Assembly (NCBI GenBank): GCA_963930655.1
Contig: OZ005600.1
Span: forward strand, 14,325,501-14,389,500
Source of the DNA: Myrica gale
Taxonomy: Eukaryota > Streptophyta > Magnoliopsida > Fagales > Myricaceae
DNA length: 64,000 nt
Direction: 5' to 3'
The notes below the pieces were generated by a model that saw only the letters and a program-made list of their open reading frames with translations, was not told the DNA's origin and did not search any database. Within the stretch, counting starts at the first letter, position 1. Every line of letters starts with the position of its first letter. This document shows, in pieces, positions 24,697-34,508 of the stretch. A program made the position numbers and the translations under genes.

Positions 24697-24700
24697 TGGT

Positions 24701-25300
24701 TCAAAAGATATTTTTATAGTCCGAGGCTTCTTTTTGGTATTTTCCAAACTATAATTTTGTTATGACAAACTATCAAGTATTCTCATTAAAAGGCAGATGT
24801 ATAAACTGAACTCTAATCAGTGGACAAATGCTAATCTCCATTCATTGTGTTTGAAGTTTGAATACATGCTTGAGGTGCTTTGTTTGTCATGTGTTAAATT
24901 ATGGCTGCGATTTGACACTAGATCCATTACAGTTCAGTGAAAAACTTGACCAACACAAGTCGATTCAAGCAAGAAAGTACCAAGCCTCCATCTTAGAAAA
25001 TGGCCAACTAAGAACGATGTTTACGTCCCGCAGCTGTTACTTCACTGCACAGAACAAAATCAATTCTTTCAAGAAAAATCAATGAAATTTTTAATTTGAT
25101 TTATGGTCCGTTTGTTTCGTTGTAAATCAGTTTTCAATGCATTATGTTTCAATAACGTATTCTAATTTTTCGGTGTTTGGGTGCTACATCAAATATATTT
25201 TCTGAAAGTATTTTTCAATATTTTTGAAGTAAGCTATATTCTTCGTAATTTTATATGATTAATAAAAATAATTTTTAAACATTAATTTGAAATGAAATAA
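24701..25300. other. Intergenic, nothing recognised
   Basis: AT-rich DNA between the LINE remnant and the satellite array. No coding domain, RNA gene or element end was seen. Confidence 0.35.
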
Positions 25301-25304
25301 AGTA

Positions 25305-26300
25305 AAGTTTTCGAGAAAGTATATAAAGTTTTCGAGAGAGTAAGAAAGGGGTCAGATTTCTTTGAATGTTTTGGTTTAGGGTTAGAAACTCGAACACTAA
25401 CCTGATTTTTTTCAGGTTCATGTTTCAAAACTCGACCTCGACCCTGAAAAAAGTTAAAACCGTCGGGGTCGTGTTCCTCTGAATGCTTGGGTTTCGGGTT
25501 AGAGACGCGAACACGAATATGATTTTTCTCGGGTGCATGTTTCATAACCCGACTCTGACCCTGCAAAAGCTAAAATTGTCGTGGTCGGATTTCTTTGAAT
25601 GCTTTAGTTTCAGGTTAGAAACCCAAACACGAACGTAATTTTTCTCGGGTTCATATTTCAAAACCCGACCCCGTCCCCGAAAAAGGCTAAAATCGTCGGG
25701 ATCGGGTTCTTTTGAATGCTTTACTTTCGGATTAGAGCCCGAACACAAACCTGATTTTTCTCGGTTCATATTTCAAAACCTGACCCTAACCCTGAAAAAA
25801 GCTAAATTAAAATCGTCGAGGCCGGGTTCCTTCTAATGCTTTAGTTTCAAGTTAGAGATCTGAACACGAACCTGATTTTTCTCGGGTTCATGTTTAAAAA
25901 CCTGACCCCGAAAAATGCTAAAACTATCAGGGTTGACTTCTTTTGAATGATTTAGTTTCGGGTTAGAGATGTGAATACGAACATTATTTTTCTTGGGTTC
26001 ATGTTTCAAAACCCTACCCTGACCTCGAAAAAAGCTAAAATCGTTGGGGTCGGGTTCCTTTGGATGCTTTAGTTTCGGGTTAGAGACTCAAACACAAACC
26101 TGATTTTTCTCGGATTCATCTTTCAAAACCTGACCCCGACCTTGAAAATTGCTAAAACCGTCGGGGTTGGGTTCTTTTGAATGATTTGTCTTCTGGTTAG
26201 AGACTCGAACACAGACTCGATTTTTCTCTGGTTCATATTTCAAAACACGACCCGACCAATTTGGGTTGAATGAGATCGGTTTCGAGTTAGGAGGTCTAGT
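25305..26300. repeat. Satellite-like tandem array, period about 116 bp, 8 or more copies
   Basis: The phrase TTTGAATG-CTTTAGTTTCGGGTTAGAGA (variants) begins near 25352, 25467, 25583, 25699, 25821, 25932, 26048 and 26164, spacings of 111 to 122 bp, mostly 115-116. Each unit also has GATTTTTCTCGGGTTCATG, AAACCCGACCCCGACCC and CTAAAATCGTCGGGGTCGGG segments. The unit is rich in GGGTT/AACCC steps. Minus-strand ORFs here (repeated RVRVSNPKPKHSKEPDPDGF) are a by-product of a repeat nearly divisible by three and are not genes. Confidence 0.92.
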
Positions 26301-28740
26301 CAATTAGTTTTTGGCCACCCCACTGGGAGAGACAGGTCAAGAAAGAAGATTCACTAGTTTTAAAAAGTAAACCACTTTCAGGAAAGTGGTGCTATCATTT
26401 ACGGTTGACCAAATTGAGTTTCTGTTGACCGTATTTTTTGAGGATCCCCAAACAGGCGAAAGTATGGAAATACTTTCCAGAAAAGTAAAATATTGCAAAA
26501 CAAATGGAGCCTTTAGTAGTAATCTGATTTCGTCCAACTCAATATTGTGATGAGCTCTGACATTTATTTGAGACAAAAGATAGATTATTGACATATCATC
26601 CACATATCCAGTGTCAAATAGAGAATACTCTCGAAATTTTTCTGAAAACTCCAATATCTTTAATCTATATGTTGTAGTACATGAGTCATGACTTATTTTG
26701 TGTAAAAGAATATTATTATATCTTGTCTCCCTACTTTATTATAAATCGATCCAGGTTGGAGTTGAAAGCTGCATACATCTCATGTAGTTGCCTTCTAAAA
26801 CTTTTTTGAGCCAAACTCAACAATCTCATTTCTGATTCTAGACGGTCAAGACATTGATTTGTCATAACCAGCTTTGATACTATTTGTTACATGCCTACAC
26901 GTATTGGTTCTTTCGAGAAAAAACCAACAAAATTCCCAATTTGGTTTAATTTGATAAAAACACCTCCCATACAAACAAAAACTTTTTTTAAATTCCTAAT
27001 TTTTTTCGCTACCTTCATTATTCAGGATTGATGCCTTATAAGCTTTCAAGAGAGATCAAGATAAACTTAGCTACGTTTAAAGGAGTCCTAAATCTTAATA
27101 GAAAGTAAATAGCAATATCAATCTAAAGATAACTATTTTATCTCCAACTAACAAATCATAAAGATTGTTAGATAATTAGGTACGTAACAACAACGCACAC
27201 AAGGAAAAAGATCAAAAGAGAAAAGAAAACAAGACACAAGAATTTAAAAGTGGTTCGACAAGATTGTCTACGTCCAAGAGCGGTATTTCTTCTTAGGTGT
27301 GTACGTTGGACTTGGAGGAAGCGAAATCCACTAGTTTGGCATCCGGTCCGGCAATTAGCAGATGGCCAAAATGAGCTCCAGTTTCGCTGCCAGCTATTGA
27401 TGGAATTGAAACCGAACTTACCGGATGTCATAATTCTGGTAATGTAATGAGCCATTTTGAGCTTCATTAACCCCATTTAGTATGTAAATTGTAATGATGA
27501 GCTTCATGACATTTGCTCATTATTCACATTGTTCTTTCTTTACAAATACAACTAACTCATAAGTTAAAATTACAAATATCCCTAATATCCTAATCTCATC
27601 ATTACAATTTACATACTAAAATGAGGTTTGAACATTAAAATATACATTCCAAAAATCGAAGGAACATTTGCCAATTACATTACAAATATACAAATGAAAA
27701 TTTACAATTTACATTGCACTGCATTAACTCACCAAGTGATTGGAGTTCGGTTTTGGAGTGAAATGTTGGTAATTCTTTAAACCAATACAACCGCATCATA
27801 TTATGGTCATGTTAGTTTTGATGACTTTTTATTTATTTATTTAGTCCATAATATTTAAGAACCAACAAATCAATATTGATCCTTAAAGTCCAAATTTAAA
27901 TTTTTTAACCTAAGAAATACACAATACAAGCAAGAACACAGATGAAATAACAACATGCAATTGACATCCTAACAATCTATTTTAAAAATCTAAAATTCTA
28001 AAAGAACAATCACGGAAATTCATAAAATCTAGATTCACAACTATCACATAATCTAGATTCATAACACAACATCACATAAAAAGATTAATCATAGAAATTC
28101 TAACACAATTTTAAAAACCAATCACACAAATTTTAGAAACACAACAACAAATTAAGTGTAAGTTCTAAAACAAATCAAACAATCATGACCTCGACACCTA
28201 TCCATCTCAAATTGAAAACAAATAACACTTTAGAAGAAATAAATGTCGGCCACATTAAATTGTACATAACAAGGTCACCTTAAATTGCAACCACACTAGC
28301 ATAAAATGACTTAGGTTGCTCTTTGCCCAAGTGTTTTGGAAAGTTAAATTTTGGGGAGTGGTTTTGGAAAGCAGTGGAAAGTTGTAATTTTGGAAGTTGA
28401 TCTACCGGGAAAAGACTAACCAATCCCCAATTCTATTAAGATCAGAATTCTAAACAAACATTCTAAAAAATTTCAAGATTCATTTAAATAACGCTAAAAC
28501 AAACGTGTTTGTCATTACTTGACACGCCCTACAGTACATCAGATTGTGATGCCCATATTCGTACGGTTGCTGCAAGCTGACAACGATAAAAATTATTGTT
28601 TTTTGGTTTGGTAATAAGGAAATCCTTGCACCCAGTTTGTTATGCCTGATGGAAAAGGAAAAATTGGAACAAAACATTGGCAGAAAGTCAGAAACGGCGT
28701 GCTACAAAGTTAGGATTTAGGAATCAGATCTGTTATTAAT
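26301..28740. other. AT-rich gene-free region
   Basis: I found no gene. It contains one inverted-repeat element (27474-27623) and long A-rich simple sequence at about 27900-28300. The upstream region of GAUT10 begins near 28690. Confidence 0.4.
27474..27623. mobile_element. 150-bp MITE-like inverted-repeat element
   Basis: A perfect 23-base inverted repeat (AGTATGTAAATTGTAATGATGAG against its complement) closes the block. The left arm runs 27474-27501 and the right arm 27595-27623, and with one gap the arms extend to about 28 bases (CATTTAGTATG versus CATACTAAAATG). The size and AT-rich interior fit a MITE. No target duplication could be fixed. Confidence 0.5.
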
Positions 28741-28794
28741 TTCACAATCACTGGTAGAACCCACTCACTCTCAGAGAAAATCCCAACTGTTGTC

Positions 28795-28842
28795 TGTCTC
28801 AGGAGAACCTCTCTCGCTCTCTCTGTCTCTCTCTCTCAGCTT
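28795..28842 (+). promoter_or_regulatory. CT-rich leader tract of GAUT10
   Basis: A run of CTCTCT repeats (CTCTCTCGCTCTCTCTGTCT and on) about 300 bases before the ATG. Pyrimidine-rich tracts of this kind mark plant core promoters (Y patch) or 5' leaders. Confidence 0.4.
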
Positions 28843-29015
28843 GATACTTCACCCTGTGACCAAACAAGCTCTCTTCCACCACATAATTCAACTCCAAGGA
28901 GGCCCTAATTGTCTACTCCATCAATCTTTTTACAGATTAAGGAAAACCCAGTAATTCAAATCCAAAATTCCACCTTCGTTTCGGATCTCAATCCCCACCA
29001 CGTGATCTGTTACCG

Positions 29016-29045
29016 ATGCCTCGACGGTCACCCAGAAAACTGTAA
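29016..29045 (+). other. Short uORF in the GAUT10 leader
   Basis: ATG 29016 encodes nine residues (MPRRSPRKL) and stops at 29043-29045, 85 bases before the GAUT10 ATG. It lies downstream of the CT-rich leader, so it should be inside the mRNA. Confidence 0.4.
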
Positions 29046-29130
29046 CTCTTCTCCACTTTTGTCAAGTCTTTTTTCCTTGGGAAGACAGTTTCCCCAAAAA
29101 CTGTTTCTGGGTAAACAGTCGCTTTTGAGA

Positions 29131-31914
29131 ATGAGGCGCAGGCCGGTGGATTTTCGGAGACCGGTAAGGAGGCGAGTCTCAAATATATTCTGGTCGATAC
29201 TGTGTGGCATAGCGGTGCTGCTTTTCATTTTTGTTCTGAGCAAAGGGAGTCGAATTGAGCCGCGGCCGGCGAGGCCCAAGGTAAATAAACGATCTCTGAT
29301 TTTGTTTGCTTTTTTATTCCATAGTTTGGACCTTCAAGTTTTACTCTGTTCTGTTAGTTAGAAAATGAGGGAATTTAAATGCCGGATAGAATGGAAATTG
29401 TGGTTGAAGTGATTTGAGAATTGAGGGTACGTACTTGGATAGTGGCTAATACTGCTCTCTGGACTAATATACCTGAGCTTTTCAATTTACTGGATTTCTT
29501 TTTGTGACAAAATATGGTTTATATCTAGAGGTTCAGATCTTTCGTTGGTGCAAGTCTATCTTAATGTTATTTCAGACGGTTCCTGTATTACCTTTTCCAC
29601 CCTCCCCAAAAGTAATAGTAACTTGCAAGAAATTTGGGAGCAACATAGGTGGGGATGCTTCTGGCCTGGACTCATAATGGTGGATTAAGCTGAACTGGAA
29701 ATGATATTGGTGCCTCAGAAACTTGTTTATTTGCACGCATGTGATGACAAATTTTCATTTGCTTTATGAAGAATAAAGTGATTTGTATCTAGGTGTCGAA
29801 TTTTCTTAGTTATCAACTATTGTAAATTTTTGCAGTCCTCACGACCAGTTTCAATAAATAATTAAGATGTTCGTAAAACACAAATTGGGGAGAGACTAAA
29901 AAATGTTACATTGGCAGATGGTTTTTCTCTTTTTTTTTTTCTGGGGGAAGAGAGGAGGGGGGATATTAATGGGTTCTCTTAGAATTGATTGCTACAAACT
30001 GATTCTCAGCAGCTGATGGTTTTATCGTAGAAAATTTAGAATCAGCATTGCCTTTGCCTTCTGATCTATGTAAAGCAAACTGGAAGATCAAATGTTATGG
30101 CATGCAGAACAGATATATCAGCTTCATATGTCAGTAATTAAATGTGGCATGATTTAACAAACTAATTGCATTAGAATCTTGTAGGCAGTAAGCACTTGGG
30201 ATTTAGGCATGAATGAATATTGAACTCTTTTTGCTCAGTGGATATGCTTTTTTATATAGATCCAAATTTATTAGGTTTCAGTTCAGTATTCTCGATAAAA
30301 TCTTTTAGGATAGCTAAATCTCCACGTTCTGGAGTTGAACTTTATCACAATCTAAATTGACTGGTCGAGATACCAGTTGTTAGGATGCTGCTGGTTTGTG
30401 GTAACACTATTGTGCAATCTCCTTCTGCGAATTAAAAAATGTGTGCTCATTTTCCACTGCAGAGACCTTACAGGCAGGATAGAATCATGGAAGGCCTTAA
30501 CATTACTGAAGAAATGTTGAGCCCTGACTCGGTCGCTAGACAACTCAGTGACCAAATTGCTCTTGCAAAAGCTTTTGTTGTAATCGCAAAAGAAAGCAAC
30601 AACCTTCAATTTGCTTGGGAATTAAGTGCTCAGATTCGCAATTCACAGATCCTCCTTTCAAATGCTGCAATAAGACGAACCCCTCTGACAACCAGAGAAT
30701 CAGAAACTGCAATCCATGATATGGCACTCTTACTCTACCAAGCGCAGCAACTCCATTATGACAGTGCGACGATGATCATGAGACTGAAAGCCAAAATCCA
30801 AACTCTTGACGAACAAATGAGTTCTGTGAGTGAGAAGAGTGCAAAATATGGACAAATAGCAGCTGAAGAAGTCCCAAAAAGTTTATACTGCCTTGGTGTG
30901 CGCCTAACAACTGAATGGTTTCGAAACTTGAACTTGCAGAGGAAGCTTATGGAAAGAAAGCAAAATGAAATGAAACTGAAGGATAACAATCTGTATCATT
31001 TCTGTATCTTCTCTGACAACATACTTGCAACTTCAGTTGTGGTGAATTCAACTGCCTTAAATTCCAAAAATCCGGATATGGTCGTGTTCCATCTTGTAAC
31101 CGACGACATTAATTATGCTGCAATGAAGGCTTGGTTTTCCATGAATGATTTTGGAGGAGTGACTGTTGAGGTTCAAAAGTTCGAAGATTTCAGTTGGCTA
31201 AATGCTTCTTATGTTCCTGTTCTTAAGCAGCTCCAAGACTCCGAAATTCAGAGCTATTATTTTTCTGGCAATACTGATGATGGCCGAACTCCAATCAAGT
31301 TTCGAAACCCTAAGTATTTATCCATGCTTAACCACCTCAGGTTTTATATCCCTGAAGTATTTCCTGCACTGAAGAAGGTGGTATTTCTTGATGATGATGT
31401 TGTGGTTCAGAAGGACCTGTCTGCTCTTTTCTCCGTTGATTTGAATGGAAATGTCAATGGAGCAGTCGAGACATGCATGGAGACTTTTCATAGATACCAT
31501 AAGTACTTGAACTACTCTCACCCTCTTATAAGAGCACACTTTGATCCCGATGCATGTGGATGGGCTTTTGGTATGAATGTTTTCGATCTGGTTGAGTGGA
31601 GGAAAAGGAATGTAACCGGTATCTATCACTACTGGCAAGAAAGGAATGTTGACAGGACATTGTGGAAACTCGGTACACTTCCTCCTGGACTGTTGACATT
31701 CTATGGATTAACAAAGCCTTTGGATCTCTCATGGCATGTTTTGGGGTTCGGATACACAAATGTTGATCCTAAATTGATAGAGAAGGGTGCTGTGCTGCAC
31801 TTCAATGGAAACTCAAAGCCATGGTTGAAGATTGGGATCGAAAAATACAAGCCCCTTTGGGAGAAGTATGTTGATTATTCACATTCTCTAATGCAACAGT
31901 GCAATTTCCATTGA
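29131..31914 (+). CDS. GAUT10: Galacturonosyltransferase GAUT10 (pectin synthesis, 2 exons)
   Basis: Exons 29131-29280 and 30463-31914 join in frame (AAG/GTAAAT donor, CTGCAG acceptor) to 533 aa. The first in-frame ATG is 29131. The protein is a type II Golgi membrane protein: a basic cytosolic tail, one signal anchor at about residues 20-37 (WSILCGIAVLLFIFVLSK), then a stem. The GT8 catalytic domain begins at NNLYHFCIFSDNILATSVVV. It has the metal-binding FLDDDVVVQKDL motif near residue 360, GWAFGMNVFDL, LGTLPPGLLTFYGLT, and the C-terminal HFNGNSKPWLK. The N-terminus and the MQQCNFH tail match GAUT10 (At2g20810) as I remember it. GAUT proteins transfer galacturonic acid onto homogalacturonan in the Golgi. 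The QWRF3 gene lies downstream, as in Arabidopsis. Confidence 0.95.
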
Positions 31915-33351
31915 TATTGGACGTGCGTATTCTATCTCTTCCCCGGTAAATTCGGTACAAAAGGTCTAAAATTTGTTCTCGGTATTGCTTGTATTATGTT
32001 TTAACACGTCAAGCATTCTTAGAGGCTGTAACATGGCTATCTATTGACCCTCTGCTTTCCTGTTACAGCATAGCTCGTTGATTCTAGGGAAATTATAAAG
32101 GAATATTAATTCTTGGTTTTGTACCTTGAGATTTTTTGTAGCTTGTCATCAAAACTGAACAGTGAACCTTCCAAGCCATTGTCAAGTGCCCTTTGGTTGC
32201 ATTGAAAATCATGAAAAGGGCAAGAGGATGATAAAGGAAAAACATGGAAATGGAAAGGGGACGTTTGGACTCTGTTCAATATACTTCCTCTTCCCTCTTC
32301 TTATCTGACAGAATTCTTTTGTTTCCTTTGAAACTCGTCTTTCCATCTTCTAGTTGCTAGCTTTCAAGATTTTATCCATCTGCAACGATACTGAAGAGTT
32401 GAAAAACATTTACGTAAAATAAATTAAAGTTGAATGAAGAGGAAAAAAACAAACAAAAACTAATGCCCAAGCGTGCAGCCGCTTAAAGATCTGAAAGATC
32501 CATCTCAAATGTGCAAGTCAAAAATCAGTCATCTTTCGTGGGCCCAAAACTCAAAAGTTATTTTTTGGTTTTATAGTCTGCGTGATCGATCACTAAAGCC
32601 ATTACATCAGTGACACTTTAACATATGGAGGGTACAAAAAGAAATGTACCTTGACATTTGCGAAATGATGGGTAATATATAGATGTAACTTTATGAGTAC
32701 CCTTTTTTTTTTTTTTCCCTAAGTGAGTGTTTGGGTAAATTTACACGAATCTTGACTAATTTTGGGATCTGTGCAGTCTCCCGTCTTATACAAATTAAGT
32801 AATTACCAGGTCAAAGGTCCTGAGGATGCCCCAAATAGCTTGCAGCACCTATGCGATTTTTTACTTTAAACCCTAAAGAGAGCATACCCAACCTATGAGT
32901 ACCCTTTTTTTTTTCCCTAAGTGAGTGTTCGGGTAAATTTACACGAATCTTGACTAATTTTGGGGTCTGCGCAGTCTCCCGTCTTATACAAATTAAGTAA
33001 TTACCAGGTCAAAGGTCCTGAGGTCCTGAGGATGCCCCAAATAGCTTGCAGCACCTATGCGATTTTTTACTTTAAACCCTAAAGAGAGCATACCCAAGCT
33101 TTAACTACTAGGTCAACCCTTTGGAATTTTATGAGTACCCCCACTTTGACCACTTCATTTATGCTTCTGCCAAATGTGCAAATGGCCATTGAAAAACTGC
33201 ACGTGCTTGTGACCTTGACCATATGCAGATCTAGGGGGCCTTGTCCGGGTTGGCCAATCTGTCAGGTCCAGCTCCCCTTAAAGCCCAGCCCAAGAATACT
33301 GTAAGAGCATAGAGAGAAATTTGGACGGTTTTGTTTCATGTAAAAGGGAGT

Positions 33352-33382
<31 letters not shown>

Positions 33383-34290
33383 ATGTTTACAGGTTTGCAA
33401 ATGAAATCGCTACTACTTATGGTTCTTTTATTTCCAAGTGAAAATTTGCTTACTCTATTTATGATGTCTAGTATCTATCAATTTTTCTATTCTCTCCAAG
33501 TTTTATTTTATTTGTTTTCATCAAATTTTCATTAATTGAATACAATTTTCAATCTCAACAATTAGTACGTTACGGTATTACAATATTTTTAGACTTTCAT
33601 TTTTATATTTTAATTCTACAATACTTTTTTGTATTATATATGTATTTTTTTTTTATCATTTCGCCTTAAAAGTTGGTCTCTCTTCAAATTTAATTCTAAT
33701 TCCGTCTCAAAGTTGAACCTAGGTGATAATTAAGTGGTGGCATTTTACTTTAAAGTCTTTTCAATGAGAGTCTGTTTTTGGTTGAGGAAATAAATTTTAA
33801 TAAAATTTTACGAAATATTTATGGACCGAATCATACCAAAAGGTTATTCAGCGATTAAAACAATTGTAACTTCTGAACGTCTACACCGAGTGGTAAAAAT
33901 ATGGATGCATGATGTAACAGAAAGGTATATTATAATTGGAGAAAAAAAATTTACTTGTTTGAGTTTGTTTAAAGGGTACATTATAACTTCAAATTTAAAT
34001 GCACCCAATTTTTATCTACTTTCAAACTTTTATATTTTTTGTATATCCGGCTTTTGAACGCTGCGAAATTTCGTATGGTGACGTGTCTGCGTGGCAAATA
34101 CCCATGAAAAGTTCCTTTGAAACTTTCATCTGCCTCTGCCGGCGCTCAACAAAGAGGGGCACAACCTTAACATACGACAGGGCAGTTGTATATGCCAAGT
34201 GCTAGCTGTCTGCTACTGCAAAACGTCTCTTCATCAAGGAATTTACGCAATTAAACGACCAAGATGACCCTTGCACCCCCTTGTTTGCCG
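31915..34290. other. Intergenic between GAUT10 and QWRF3
   Basis: 3' UTR of GAUT10, a 202-bp tandem duplication (32692-33110), a (TA)n tract (about 33353-33376) and AT-rich DNA. No gene is supported. Confidence 0.45.
32692..33110. repeat. About 202-bp near-identical tandem duplication
   Basis: The unit starting TATGAGTACCCTTTTTTTT begins at 32692 and again at 32894, and both copies run through AAACCCTAAAGAGAGCATAC. They differ by the T-run length, a few substitutions and a small internal duplication (GGTCCTGA repeated) in copy two. A third truncated start (TTATGAGTACCC) occurs at about 33129. Confidence 0.9.
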
Positions 34291-34298
34291 GCATATAA
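34290..34298 (+). promoter_or_regulatory. TATA box candidate of QWRF3
   Basis: GCATATAAG lies about 215 bases upstream of the ATG at 34509, a plausible core promoter for a leader of roughly 185 nt. Confidence 0.4.
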
Positions 34299-34508
34299 GT
34301 CTTGTTTGCTTGCCGCCACTTTCAAGTGTTTGTTTATCATGTTATCCGTTTGTGTTTTCAAAAACTCCCCAGAATCCGATTACTCCTTGTTCCTCGCAAC
34401 TAACTCTGTCTCTCACTGTTTTTCTGGCCAGGCCTAATTGATTTCAAGTTCAGAGAATTAAAAGGGAAGCTGAAAATTTTATCTTTGTTGAGGTTCTCGG
34501 AGGAAGAC

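Larger units (their letters stand above)
17586..24700 (+). mobile_element. Decayed L1-type LINE retrotransposon
   Basis: Domains in order on the + strand: an ORF1-like start (MSEKEMEQLIKKTQALSWDI, ATG 17692); a DUF4283-type domain (17905-18255); a CCHC-like zinc knuckle remnant near 18320-18360 (CGILEHMQENCP); an endonuclease start (FIYLNCRGFG, about 19438); reverse transcriptase pieces from 20640 to 23083 ([24 protein letters not shown] box in SSLLFVDDVMLF); and an RNase H remnant (MKINFDVVVKN at 24184 onwards; HWRLSWTTREGNSLAHLLAK). Frameshifts and stops break every domain, so it is dead. The true 5' end is unclear and may lie upstream of the hAT insertion. No poly(A) tail or target duplication was found. 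It is interrupted by a solo LTR at 20896-22095. Confidence 0.9.

Noticed and set aside
25282-26303. Several minus-strand open frames with repeated RVRVSNPKPKHSKEPDPD
   Set aside because: They are translations of the 116-bp satellite, interrupted between units and without start context.
28909-29130. N-terminal extension of GAUT10
   Set aside because: Open but without any in-frame ATG. It is leader sequence, and GAUT10 starts at the MRRRPVDFRR segment.
34485-34508. N-terminal extension of QWRF3 from 34485
   Set aside because: It also needs TTG. ATG at 34509 is the first in-frame start.
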